NCBI GenBank assembly: GCA_947498935.1
Contig: CANMMM010000007.1
Location: forward strand, 124,001 to 188,000
DNA: 64,000 bases
Origin: an uncultured Aquimarina sp.
Lineage (GTDB): Bacteria; Bacteroidota; Bacteroidia; Flavobacteriales; Flavobacteriaceae
Direction: 5' to 3'
The notes beneath the pieces are model-generated. The model was not told the DNA's origin, did not search any database, and saw only the letters and a list, made by a program, of their open reading frames with translations. Positions 20,581-30,568 of the stretch are shown piece by piece; within the stretch, counting starts at the first letter, position 1, and the number at the start of each line of letters is the position of its first letter. The position numbers were made by a program, and so were the translations under genes.

Positions 20581-22080
20581 TTAATCTACTATAATCTGCT
20601 CACAAAATTCAGCTCCTTCTGGGCAATCAGCAGTTTCTGCTTTTATACAAATTTCGTATTCTCCTGAGGCAAATTGAAATAAGAATTTATTATCACCATT
20701 CGCCCCTCCATCTTGTTCTATAGGATCTCCATCTACAGTCCACGAATACATTGTTTCTTCAATCCCTACAAAGCTAGCTGTAAAGACATACGAATCATTT
20801 CCATTAGGGTCTAATTCCTTGCTAAAAAACAAATCTGGACATAACGGATTGTATACAATCTCTTTACAGAATTCTACGCCTTGTGGACAGGAAGCAACCG
20901 TAGTTGCTTTTATACATACCGTATGTGTTCCTGCTTCTAATACCCTCTCAAATATATTACCCATATCAGCACCTCCATTTGCTATAAATTCTCCATCGAT
21001 AAGCAACTGGTATATAATTTCATCATCGCCTTCGAAATCTGCTGTAAACACAAAAGGAACCGTACCTGGTTTACGCACCGCCTCAAAAAATAACTCTGGA
21101 CATACTTCTTCCACTTCAACCATTTTACAAAACTCTGCCCCTGTAGCACAATCCGCTGTTGTAGTTTGGATACATACCTCATAGGTAGCTGGTGCTTCAA
21201 AAGAGTGTACCAATATATGATCACCTTGGTTGGTTACTCCATCTTCTTTTACCAACTCTCCATCGATAAACCAACTGTACGTATCCAAAACATCAATGGT
21301 AGGAAAATCAGCTTCGAACGTATATTCTAGTTCGAATGGACTACTATCTTCTATCGTAAATGCTAATTGTGGGCATGCACGACCACAGGTATCCATCACT
21401 TCATACAATTCGAAATAAGTGCTTACTGTCTTTACCTCTCCTGCTGCTATCTCTACACGAATCGGAAATACAAAATCGGGTTGGTAAGTATCATTCTGAT
21501 TATCTATAAAGCCCTCTAATGCTTGCTCAGATGCAATGGATTGCTCTCTACCCACTTCTGAACGCAGTGTGATCGGGAACACAAACTCAAAACAGTCTTC
21601 AGAAAAATCTTCTATATCTTCTCTAAGAGAAGTAAAATCGCAATCATCTATGATGCGAAATAAATCATTTTCATCTGTTAAAGTCTGTAAACTATCACTA
21701 TCCTTAAAAGTGACTTCTACAGGAAAGGACAACCCTGTGATATTAAAATTGGCTTGTTGGTTTTCTATAACAGCTACCAATCCCTCATAATCGTCGATCC
21801 GAATACTAGAATCAGTGTTATATCCTAATGTGATAGGGTATTGAAACTGGATGCACTGAAGTTCTTCAGCTGCTAATAAACCATTACGACCTAAATTACT
21901 CAAAATAGTAACTACCGAAGGACTAAACTCAATGGGGGTATCATTTTCTTCTGGAAAAGGGGTTTCGTCTTCTACACAACCATAGCATACTGCCATGATC
22001 AGCAACATACTGATTACAAAATGGTATCTATGTACATTTTCTTTTTTCAATGGAAACTTCTGTTTATATATAAAACGCAT
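20581..22080 (-). CDS. lipoprotein with N-terminal repeats and four C-terminal 4-Cys PKD-like repeats
   Basis: lipobox AVCYGC; repeated CPxLFF...YEVCIKAxTADCPxGAEFC units. Confidence 0.7.
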   Translation of the reverse strand: MRFIYKQKFPLKKENVHRYHFVISMLLIMAVCYGCVEDETPFPEENDTPIEFSPSVVTILSNLGRNGLLAAEELQCIQFQYPITLGYNTDSSIRIDDYEGLVAVIENQQANFNITGLSFPVEVTFKDSDSLQTLTDENDLFRIIDDCDFTSLREDIEDFSEDCFEFVFPITLRSEVGREQSIASEQALEGFIDNQNDTYQPDFVFPIRVEIAAGEVKTVSTYFELYEVMDTCGRACPQLAFTIEDSSPFELEYTFEADFPTIDVLDTYSWFIDGELVKEDGVTNQGDHILVHSFEAPATYEVCIQTTTADCATGAEFCKMVEVEEVCPELFFEAVRKPGTVPFVFTADFEGDDEIIYQLLIDGEFIANGGADMGNIFERVLEAGTHTVCIKATTVASCPQGVEFCKEIVYNPLCPDLFFSKELDPNGNDSYVFTASFVGIEETMYSWTVDGDPIEQDGGANGDNKFLFQFASGEYEICIKAETADCPEGAEFCEQIIVD

Positions 22081-22156
22081 AATGACAGTGCTACCCTACC
22101 CCTATTACTAAGAATTAAATGTACAGTATTTTTTAGTGTTCCACTAATTTATTCTA

Positions 22157-22259
22157 CGAAGTTTTGAGTTCCGTAGCGCTGCTATGCAACTAAAAAATCA
22201 CTGTATTTGATCACAAAATCTTGGTTTTTCGCTGAAACCAAAAAAGTGAAAACCATTTC
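22157..22259. repeat. family B repeat, truncated, reverse orientation
   Basis: gagttccgtagcgctgctatgcaactaaaaaatcactgtatttgatcacaaaatcttggtttttcgctgaaa. Confidence 0.85.
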
Positions 22260-22291
22260 GATAAATACGTTTTTTTTAGCCTGAAATACAA

Positions 22292-22452
22292 TGAACTCAT
22301 CTTGACTTTTCTTTTCCCTAAAAAATGACTAAAATTCACCTGTATTTCGTTACTTTCTTTATCCGTAGCGCTACTATGAATTTCAAAAAGTGCCTTATTC
22401 AGTCAAATTTTCTCTCATCTTCGGTCAAAAACAAAAAGTCAAGATGAGTTCA
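22292..22452. repeat. family C palindromic repeat copy (complete)
   Basis: tgaactcatcttgactttt...aaaaagtcaagatgagttca. Confidence 0.92.
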
Positions 22453-22509
22453 ATCTGTAAAATCACTAATAAAATTTTTCTTTTAGAAGAACATTCATTA
22501 TTTATTAGT

Positions 22510-23829
22510 TTACTGAATTCGTTTTTCTATTTGTTTTTTATGTTCTATAACTTCTGTTTTCACAAGAGCTAACACCTCCTCATCTGTTAATGATTCTTTG
22601 TATAATTTAACGAATTGCAGCTGTTTTTTTGAATCTGTTACAGTATAACTAGTTGTGTCAAAATGAAACTCAATCGAGGAATCATGTGCTGACTTCTGAG
22701 ATTTATCATATCTAAAATCAACGTATGAGAACGTTCCTTTTATTAAGTAGGTTTCATTTTTGATATTTTCTTTCACCCTACTTAAAGATTGTATAGATGC
22801 TATTTTTTCATAATTAGTATCAACCCAGAAATGAAAGGTATTTGTAACATAAAAGGTTTCGAATTTTTTAGCTTTAGTTATAAAGCTATCAAACAATAAC
22901 ATTACAGAAGTATCAAACACATTTTTAATGACATCCGCACTTTTGATTATTGTAACTGGTTTTTCTATCGTATCTAGTTTTTGTTTCAATAAAGCAATCT
23001 CTTTATCGATATCATCTAGATCATCGATACTTTCCCCTTTAGCACCCTTAATCATTATTTCTAATGAGGTTACCAAATTTTCCGCAATATATTCTATAAA
23101 AGGTTCAAATCTACCTATATCAGCCTGTTGTAAAGCATTAAAATAATTAACTTTATCTTCTGTTTTAATAATCACAGGAGGAAACCCATATTTCATAAGA
23201 ACAAAATTCATTAATATCCTTACAGTCCTACCATTACCATCATCAAACGGATGCGTCCTTATAAATTTATAATGAAACATCACCGCTACGATAATTGGAT
23301 TAAAATCTATTTTTTTTGTTTCATTTCGATACCATTCCAATAAATCTTTCATGAGAGCGGGAGTTTCCTCTGGACTAGCAAATCTGAAAATCTCTCCTGT
23401 TTTAGTTTTCACATGGTTAGGAATTGATTTATACTTACCTATTTCTATTTTTTTTGTAGTATACTTTCCATCTGGGGTTATAGCATCCACTTCATAAGGC
23501 TCTTTAAGTATCAGTTTATGCAATTCTCTAATGAAATTTTCTGTTAATGGACGGTCTTGCTTCACAATATCCATAACCCACTTAATAGCATCATTATGAC
23601 CATCAATTTCAAAATGATCTCTCAATGGTTTGCCTTCAGCAGTAATTCCAAATAAAATTAATGCTTTAGTTTCTCCATATGTTAGAGAATTACCTTCTAT
23701 ATGATTAGAATGGTAATTCCAATCCAGTTGAAACTTTTGCATAACTCGTAGCTCATCTTCTTTACTTAGAGGTCTATAATCATCCAACTCAGATTTTAAT
23801 CGCATTGCTTTTTTAACATTCTTCATCAC
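22510..23829 (-). CDS. Fic family protein (predicted AMPylase)
   Basis: catalytic HPFDDGNGRTVR; N-terminal NHIEGNSLT inhibitory-like motif. Confidence 0.88.
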   Translation of the reverse strand: MMKNVKKAMRLKSELDDYRPLSKEDELRVMQKFQLDWNYHSNHIEGNSLTYGETKALILFGITAEGKPLRDHFEIDGHNDAIKWVMDIVKQDRPLTENFIRELHKLILKEPYEVDAITPDGKYTTKKIEIGKYKSIPNHVKTKTGEIFRFASPEETPALMKDLLEWYRNETKKIDFNPIIVAVMFHYKFIRTHPFDDGNGRTVRILMNFVLMKYGFPPVIIKTEDKVNYFNALQQADIGRFEPFIEYIAENLVTSLEIMIKGAKGESIDDLDDIDKEIALLKQKLDTIEKPVTIIKSADVIKNVFDTSVMLLFDSFITKAKKFETFYVTNTFHFWVDTNYEKIASIQSLSRVKENIKNETYLIKGTFSYVDFRYDKSQKSAHDSSIEFHFDTTSYTVTDSKKQLQFVKLYKESLTDEEVLALVKTEVIEHKKQIEKRIQ

Positions 23830-23935
23830 GCACTTTCTTAAAAGAATAAACTTTTGGTTAAAACAATATTAGCTAAAAAAGTAATACTATACACAAACCG
23901 TAATAAAAAACTCGTAACCTATTTTGCGTTAGGGA

Positions 23936-24013
23936 TCGTAGTGGAAATCCCGCAGCTCGACCTTAGGAGAGTGAGGAATTGTATCGGAGAGCCCGACCCT
24001 TGTGGTAACGCCC
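23936..24013 (+). repeat. family A repeat, second core subtype
   Basis: gcgttagggatcgtagtggaaatcccgcag...gaggaattgtatcggagagcccgacccttgtggtaacgccc. Confidence 0.88.
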
Positions 24014-24022
24014 AAATCTAAA

Positions 24023-24051
24023 AACCCTCTGAATGATACACTCAGAGGGTT
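24023..24051 (-). terminator. hairpin terminator downstream of the 24.1 kb lipoprotein gene
   Basis: aaccctctga-N9-tcagagggtt. Confidence 0.6.
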
Positions 24052-24110
24052 GGGGCTGCTGCTACATACTACAAACATAAAGTTACATAGACACAATTGT
24101 AGATTAAGAT

Positions 24111-25289
24111 TTATTGTATTTCGATCGTCTTACAGAAACTAGCTCCGTACGGACACTCAGGGGTTTCTACTAATACACAGATTTCATAGGTCCCCTTATC
24201 AAACTGATAGTAAAAAGTAGGATCATTAGCCGTGGTGCTCTGCACATAATCATCATTTACAGTCCAATCTAGCACAACATCACTACTTACTGTATCCGAA
24301 AGTTCTGGATGGAAATAATAGGCTAAATTATCACCGTCTTGCTCAGCTTCGAATACGAGTTCAGGGCATCCGTCAGTATCTTCGTCTTCTACTTCAATCT
24401 CTTTGCAATACACCACTCCTTCTTTGCAATCTTCTGTAAACACCTTTAGGCATACTTCGTGTACTCCTTCTTCGAATTGGTAGGTCAATGTTTCATCTGA
24501 TCCTATGAACTGATCATTTATATACCACGCTATTTCATAAACTTCAGCGTCTTCGACTACTGCTTCGAACTCATAAGTTGCGTCTGTATCTATGATTTCT
24601 TTTTCGATGTACACTTCTGGACACATCGCATCTACTTCTTCTATTTCGATGACTTCGCAATAGGATACTCCCTCTGGACAGGTTTCCGTTTCTGCCTTGA
24701 TACATACTTCATAACGCCCTGCTTCCTCGAATTGCCATATTAAATAATGTTCATCATCTGGTTCAGATTCTTTGTTGGACTCCTTATTTGATTTCCAATC
24801 GCCATCTTCATCCACGAGTTCTCCATTGATATACCAGTCGTAGTCTACTGTTTCTATTCCTTCGAAATCAGCTATAAACTTATACTGTGATTCACTCTCA
24901 TAAGTTCTAGACTCAAAGAAAAGATCTGGACATGCGGCTGTATCATCTCTTTTTACGTCAATATCTTTACATACCTGTACTGGACAGTTCGTATCTGCTA
25001 ACTTTACACATACCGTATGTTTTCCTTCTTCGAATTGATAATTGAGTAATCGCCCTGTAATGGCACCTAGATTGGTTGTATCGATAGCTACTCCATCTAC
25101 ACTCCATATAAACGCTGTTTCTTGGATACTATCTAATTGTGCTGTAAATCGATATACTAGACTCCCTGGCTCATTATCTATTGTAATATCTACGGTTGGA
25201 CACGTATCAATATCTTCTGTCTCTTCACAAGAATTAAATCCGAATACTAGTGTTAAAAGAATTACACTCCAAATACTTAATTTTTTCAT
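24111..25289 (-). CDS. lipoprotein made of four 4-Cys PKD-like repeats
   Basis: signal peptide with lipobox VFGFNSC; four units CPxxxxxx...FxAxxxxxxxxxYxWxxxxxxx...G..xVCxKxxTxxCPxG..xCK. Confidence 0.72.
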   Translation of the reverse strand: MKKLSIWSVILLTLVFGFNSCEETEDIDTCPTVDITIDNEPGSLVYRFTAQLDSIQETAFIWSVDGVAIDTTNLGAITGRLLNYQFEEGKHTVCVKLADTNCPVQVCKDIDVKRDDTAACPDLFFESRTYESESQYKFIADFEGIETVDYDWYINGELVDEDGDWKSNKESNKESEPDDEHYLIWQFEEAGRYEVCIKAETETCPEGVSYCEVIEIEEVDAMCPEVYIEKEIIDTDATYEFEAVVEDAEVYEIAWYINDQFIGSDETLTYQFEEGVHEVCLKVFTEDCKEGVVYCKEIEVEDEDTDGCPELVFEAEQDGDNLAYYFHPELSDTVSSDVVLDWTVNDDYVQSTTANDPTFYYQFDKGTYEICVLVETPECPYGASFCKTIEIQ

Positions 25290-25474
25290 TTTTTCAATTT
25301 TTAAATGGTTTATTACTTATTAAATGTCTGTCTGATATTTGAATGTAGAAAAGGACTCCCTACACTTATGGAACGCAACACAAAAGAATCCCCCTACCCC
25401 CCTCTATGGGAATTTTTATTTTTCTGGTTTCATTCAAAAAAAAAATATAGATTTGAAGTGCTAATGAATGTCGT

Positions 25475-25996
25475 ATGCCAGAGAGTACCCAATCCACTTG
25501 TAACGAAAAAGTATTTGACGATTTTTTTAGAAGCCATTCTAGGCAGCTAAGAAGTTATTTATATTATAAATTCGGTGACTTAGAACAGGCTGAAGACATG
25601 GTACAAGAAGCGTTTATTAAACTCTGGAATCACTGTGCCAAAGTACCGATTGAAAAAGCAAAAAGTTTTCTATATACTACTGCTACCAATATCGGAATCA
25701 GTCATAAAAGACACGAAACTGTAAAGTTTAAACACAAAAACTACATTAAACAGCGCAAGAGTGACACTACGAATGAGTCGCCAGAATTCGTAATGCTAGA
25801 AAAAGAATATATGGAAAAACTAAAAGAAGCTATTGCGGCACTGCCCGATAGACAGCGAGAGGTTTTTCTACTAAGTAGAATCGACAAAAAAACGTATAAA
25901 GAGATTGCTGCCTTATCCAATGTTTCTGTAAAGGCTATTGAGAAATTAATGCATAAAGCGCTCGTCTCATTACGAAAAAAAATAGGGAATATATAA
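25475..25996 (+). CDS. ECF-type RNA polymerase sigma factor
   Basis: LYYKFGDLEQAEDMVQEAFIKLWNH; LPDRQREVFLLSRIDKKTYKEIAALSNVSVKAIEKLMHKAL. Confidence 0.92.
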   Translation: MPESTQSTCNEKVFDDFFRSHSRQLRSYLYYKFGDLEQAEDMVQEAFIKLWNHCAKVPIEKAKSFLYTTATNIGISHKRHETVKFKHKNYIKQRKSDTTNESPEFVMLEKEYMEKLKEAIAALPDRQREVFLLSRIDKKTYKEIAALSNVSVKAIEKLMHKALVSLRKKIGNI

Positions 25997-26061
25997 TCAC
26001 TAAACTGCTAGGGGTAGGGTATCTTATGATCCAAGCGTTTGTATAGTATAGAAGTTACATT

Positions 26062-26973
26062 ATGTTAGATGATAGAGAAGAAAATATATTTTTATCCAGG
26101 TGGCTCAATAATGAGCTTACGGATGAAGAGTTAGCGGATTTTAAAGCAGATCCAGAATATAAGCATTACCAAAAATTGGTAACCGCTACAGATACATTGG
26201 AGTTAACATCCTATAATATGGATACTGCATTACACACTATCAAATCTTCTAAAAAAACTGTAGCTAAGTCACCAAAGGTGATCAAATTATGGTCTTTTGC
26301 TGCCATAGCAGCTTCGATAGCGATTCTGATTGGTGTTTTTATGTGGCATCCGCAAGAAAATTTTACGACTGTTGTGGGACAACAGATGGCTGTCAAACTT
26401 CCTGATGGATCTGAAATGATGCTGAATGCTACATCTACTGCGAGTTTTGACAAAAAAGACTGGGAAAACAATAGGACTGTTACCTTAGAGGGTGAAGCCT
26501 ATTTTAAGGTAAAAAAAGGAAGTACATTTACAGTAGTAACTCCTCAGGGAGAAGTACGTGTATTGGGCACGCAGTTTACCGTACAGGCCTACCCTACTCT
26601 ATTTGAAGCCATATGCTATGAAGGAAAAGTACAAGTGAGCAATCGCAATCAGCAAACCATCCTAACCGCTGGAAATGCCTATAGAAATATAAATGATCAA
26701 ATTATAGAACAGTGGGATGTATTGGACACCACTCCTTCTTGGATTCATCAGGCAAGTACTTTTAGAAGTATTCCAGTACAGTATGTTTTCGATACATTAG
26801 AAAAACAATACCATATTACTATCGATGCAAAACAGCTAGATAGCGATCTACGCTACACAGGTACATTCCCCAATAACGCACTAGACATCGCATTGAAAAC
26901 GGTGTGTAGCACCTTGGGAATGCAATACACGATCAGTGCTGATGGAAAAACAGTAGTCGTAGAAAAACAATAA
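26062..26973 (+). CDS. FecR family anti-sigma regulator
   Basis: single TM; VGQQMAVKLPDGSEMMLNATSTASFD, GEAYFKVKKGSTFTVVTPQGEVRVLGTQFTV. Confidence 0.92.
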   Translation: MLDDREENIFLSRWLNNELTDEELADFKADPEYKHYQKLVTATDTLELTSYNMDTALHTIKSSKKTVAKSPKVIKLWSFAAIAASIAILIGVFMWHPQENFTTVVGQQMAVKLPDGSEMMLNATSTASFDKKDWENNRTVTLEGEAYFKVKKGSTFTVVTPQGEVRVLGTQFTVQAYPTLFEAICYEGKVQVSNRNQQTILTAGNAYRNINDQIIEQWDVLDTTPSWIHQASTFRSIPVQYVFDTLEKQYHITIDAKQLDSDLRYTGTFPNNALDIALKTVCSTLGMQYTISADGKTVVVEKQ

Positions 26974-26974
26974 T

Positions 26975-29521
26975 ATGGCTAAAATCTGCTGGATTTGTAT
27001 TCTATTGAGTGGTATCACTGTTTTTGCGCAAGAAAAAACAGCCACACTACAGATTATAGATACCGCACTACCAAAAGTACTTACTACCTTAGAACAGCAA
27101 TTCGGCGTTAAATTCTCATACATTGATGCTACGATACAACAACAGTTTGTATCGCTAAACGCTACGAACAGCGATCTTAGTACGATACTACAGCGATTAG
27201 AAAAGCAAACACAGCTAAAATTCGAGCAAGTTTCAACTAATTTTATCGCTATCCGCCCCTATAATGATCGAGATCACATAGGAGTCTGCGGTTACATCTA
27301 CGATGCCTATGGACAACCACTATCGGCTATTCGGATTTTCTTTAAGGCCTCGAAAACACATCGTATTACTGATGCCAATGGGTATTTCGAAAATAACACA
27401 GCACTATATAACGCTCCGATCTTAATCAGTGCCCCAGGATTTAGACAGCGAGTGATCAATAGCGCTACTTTATTACACCGAGATTGTATCAACATAGAAC
27501 TATCACATACCATCGAAACCTTAGACGAGGTCCTTATCGAAGAATATATCACCAAAGGGGTTACTTTAGAAAAAAAAGTGGTGGCAATGGATCTAGCTAA
27601 TCTAGACATCTTACCTAATAATACCTCTTCTGATATATTACAAAGCATACAGCTAACTCCGGGAGTGAATAGCCCCTTCGAAACAGCATCGGGATTGCAT
27701 GTACGCGGCAGTACACCGCATCAGAATCTAGTATTATGGAATGGTATCAAAACCTATCATCAGGGGCATTTTTTTGGAATGCTTTCTGCTTTTAATCCCT
27801 ATGCATCTAAGGAAGTTCGATTTTCTAAAAGCGGGGTAAGTGCACAATATGGAGACCGCATCGCTAGCGTAATCGATATTACGACCGATACTGAGATCGC
27901 TAATCGGTTTCGTGGTGGAGCGGGGTTTACGATGATGGATGCCGATGTGGTGCTATATACACCGATCCTAAAAGATAAAATATCTGCTCAGGTATCTGCT
28001 AGGAGGTCTTTTACTGATGTATGGAAAACAATTACCTACGATCAATTTGCAGATAGAGTCTTTCAGAACACCAATATTGCGGCTGCTTCGCCACTCGCCA
28101 ATGCTACGAATGATTTTTATTACACGGACTATAATGCAACTGTTAATGCACAGCTTTCTGATGCTCATAAGATAGAAGCCAATGCGTTGTATAGTAAAAA
28201 TGAATTGGATTTTAAACGAGTGAATACCGAAAGTACATTTAATGACCTACTCCGCACAGAAAATGAAGGGTATAACATCAAATGGAAGTATCAATGGAAT
28301 ACGAAACTAATACAAAAAAGTAGCTTCTATTATTCGAAGTATTTACTCGATTATCAGTTCATCAGTACTGCTATTGATGAAGATACGACGGTAGAACATA
28401 AAAAAAATAGTGTGCAAGACATCGGTGCTGAGATCGACCTTACTTACCAACTCACTGATGCACAAACACTGCAAGGCGGGTATCATTTTTCTAAAAACAA
28501 GATACGATACGCATTTTTTACGACGACTCCTTCGTATGAACTGGTACTCGATCAAGATGATCGATCCCTAAACACGCATTCGCTGTATACCGAATACAAA
28601 TACAACATCCCGAATACGCTATATATCACTGCTGGTGCTCGTTTTAATTACTACACCTCTCTCAATAAAGCATTGGTAGAACCTAGGCTTTTTGTAGAAA
28701 AAAACCTCAATCAGTATTGGAAAATCAATGTGACAGGTGAATACCGTAGCCAAGCAGTCAGTCAGATCAAAGAATCTATTGTAAGTGATCTGTCCTTAGA
28801 AAATCAAGTGTGGACGATCGCTAATAATGAACAGTTTCCTATCATCACCAGTTATCAGTTTACGATAGGGGGTAATTTTAAAAAAAGAAGTTGGTATGTA
28901 GATATTGACTCCTATTATAAGCAGATTCATGACATCACCTCGCTAACTGCTGGATTTCTAAATCCTGTAGACAACTCTTATAATATTGGGCAGAGTACTA
29001 TACACGGTATGGATGTATTCGTAAAAAGGCGGTTCCACAAGTACAAAACTTGGGTTAGCTATTCATACATCAATGCCCGAAATAAATTCGAGGCTGTGAA
29101 TGACAATAATTCTTTTCCTGGAAATTGGAATATCGAACACACCCTAAAATGGTCTCATTTCTACACCATTGATGCCTTTCAATTTTCGTTAGGATGGTTA
29201 TGGCACACAGGAAAGGCTTTTACAAACGTGACTAGCATCGAGGAAGACGAGGGATTGGTAACACTCAATTTCGAGGGTATAAATAGTAACAACCTTCCTG
29301 TCTATCACCGATTGGATGCTGCTGCTATCTATGAATTTGCTCCCCACAGAAACGAGTCTATAAAATACCGAATCGGTCTATCGGTACAGAATGTATATAA
29401 CCAAAAAAACATACTCAATCGCGAGTTTAGAACGACCAATGCACTCGACAATCGGTTTATCAGTGCAGATATTATTTCGTTAGGGATAACTCCCAATCTA
29501 AGCTTTCGGATTTTTTGGTAA
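26975..29521 (+). CDS. TonB-dependent receptor/transducer with STN and carboxypeptidase-regulatory-like domains
   Basis: STN domain (TALPKVLTTLEQQFGVKFSYID), plug LRGSTPHQNLVLWNGIKTY-type motif, terminal aromatic F-W. Confidence 0.88.
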   Translation: MAKICWICILLSGITVFAQEKTATLQIIDTALPKVLTTLEQQFGVKFSYIDATIQQQFVSLNATNSDLSTILQRLEKQTQLKFEQVSTNFIAIRPYNDRDHIGVCGYIYDAYGQPLSAIRIFFKASKTHRITDANGYFENNTALYNAPILISAPGFRQRVINSATLLHRDCINIELSHTIETLDEVLIEEYITKGVTLEKKVVAMDLANLDILPNNTSSDILQSIQLTPGVNSPFETASGLHVRGSTPHQNLVLWNGIKTYHQGHFFGMLSAFNPYASKEVRFSKSGVSAQYGDRIASVIDITTDTEIANRFRGGAGFTMMDADVVLYTPILKDKISAQVSARRSFTDVWKTITYDQFADRVFQNTNIAAASPLANATNDFYYTDYNATVNAQLSDAHKIEANALYSKNELDFKRVNTESTFNDLLRTENEGYNIKWKYQWNTKLIQKSSFYYSKYLLDYQFISTAIDEDTTVEHKKNSVQDIGAEIDLTYQLTDAQTLQGGYHFSKNKIRYAFFTTTPSYELVLDQDDRSLNTHSLYTEYKYNIPNTLYITAGARFNYYTSLNKALVEPRLFVEKNLNQYWKINVTGEYRSQAVSQIKESIVSDLSLENQVWTIANNEQFPIITSYQFTIGGNFKKRSWYVDIDSYYKQIHDITSLTAGFLNPVDNSYNIGQSTIHGMDVFVKRRFHKYKTWVSYSYINARNKFEAVNDNNSFPGNWNIEHTLKWSHFYTIDAFQFSLGWLWHTGKAFTNVTSIEEDEGLVTLNFEGINSNNLPVYHRLDAAAIYEFAPHRNESIKYRIGLSVQNVYNQKNILNREFRTTNALDNRFISADIISLGITPNLSFRIFW

Positions 29522-29538
29522 TTCCAATACTGCTGTAT

Positions 29539-29590
29539 TGAAGTCATCTTGGCTTTTGTAATTTTTGACCTCTATAACGTGCTACTATTC
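29539..29590. repeat. family C terminal fragment
   Basis: tgaagtcatcttggcttttgtaatttttgacc, similar to C terminus. Confidence 0.5.
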
Positions 29591-29597
29591 CATAAAA

Positions 29598-29625
29598 AAA
29601 CCACCTCTGGAAGGAGGTGGCTTGT
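29598..29625 (-). terminator. terminator of ndk
   Basis: minus strand GCCACCTCCTTCCAGAGGTGGTTTTTTT. Confidence 0.8.
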
Positions 29626-29655
29626 GTATAATGTATAGAAGCGATTCGTCGCTTA

Positions 29656-30075
29656 TTAGAATTGCTCTCTTCCAGAAAAGTGAAAAGCACCTTCGATAGC
29701 TGCATTCTCATCGCTATCACTACCATGGATTGCATTTTCGCTAATAGAAGTTGCATATTTCTTACGTATCGTTCCTTCTGCAGCATCCTCTGGGTTTGTA
29801 GCCCCGATTAAGGATCTAAAATCTTCTACTGCATTTTCTTTTTCTAAAATTGCTGCCACAATCGGACCGCTCGTCATATACTCTACCAATTCTCCATAAA
29901 AAGGACGCTCACTGTGTACTGCATAAAACGCTTTGGCATCGTCTGTAGTCAATTGCGTTAGCTTCATAGCTACAATTCTAAATCCCGAAGCTGTGATTTG
30001 TTCTAAAATTGCACCGATATACCCCTTGCGTACTGCATCAGGTTTTAACATGGTAAAAGTTCTGTTTGTTGCCAT
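29656..30075 (-). CDS. ndk: nucleoside diphosphate kinase
   Basis: [40 protein letters not shown]. Confidence 0.95.
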   Translation of the reverse strand: MATNRTFTMLKPDAVRKGYIGAILEQITASGFRIVAMKLTQLTTDDAKAFYAVHSERPFYGELVEYMTSGPIVAAILEKENAVEDFRSLIGATNPEDAAEGTIRKKYATSISENAIHGSDSDENAAIEGAFHFSGREQF

Positions 30076-30131
30076 TATGAATATGTATTTTTTATTCTAT
30101 AAAAATTGTATGTTGCCTTCTAACATTCAAT

Positions 30132-30358
30132 GAAGTGATGTAACCATTTTATGAATGAACTCATATTGACTTTTTCTTTTCCCTAAAAAATGCCTGAAAT
30201 TAGCCTGTATTTCGTTACTTTCTTTATCCGTAGCGCTGCTATGAATTTCAAAAAGTGCCTTATCCAGTCTAATTTCCTCTCATTTTCGGTCAAAAACAAG
30301 AAATCAAGATGAATTCATTGGCTCTAAAGCTGAAATTAAAAAAGTGCAAACCACTTCA
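30132..30358. repeat. family B repeat interrupted by a family C copy
   Basis: gaagtgatgtaacc ... aattaaaaaagtgcaaaccacttc flanking the C copy at 30156-30317. Confidence 0.65.
30156..30317. repeat. family C palindromic repeat copy (complete)
   Basis: tgaactcatattgactttttcttttccc...cggtcaaaaacaagaaatcaagatgaattca. Confidence 0.92.
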
Positions 30359-30568
30359 CTGCAAAAGTATAGATAAAACTATCAAAAGCAAGAAATAATC
30401 ATAGATGTTCCCTAATTTTAACCTAACCACTCATTCCGACATCAGACCATACACCACGCTATACCTATTATTAAGAAGTCTGCATACACATGTTTTATTA
30501 CTCCAAAAATCCAAAATTAAGATTTCTTATATTATCATATTATTAATAATATAGTATATTCGTGTCCT

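Noticed and set aside
30132-30358. CRISPR-like direct repeat array from the recurring repeat families
   Set aside because: Copies are kilobases apart, ~90-160 bp long, palindromic and nested; no short regularly spaced repeats with unique spacers and no cas genes.
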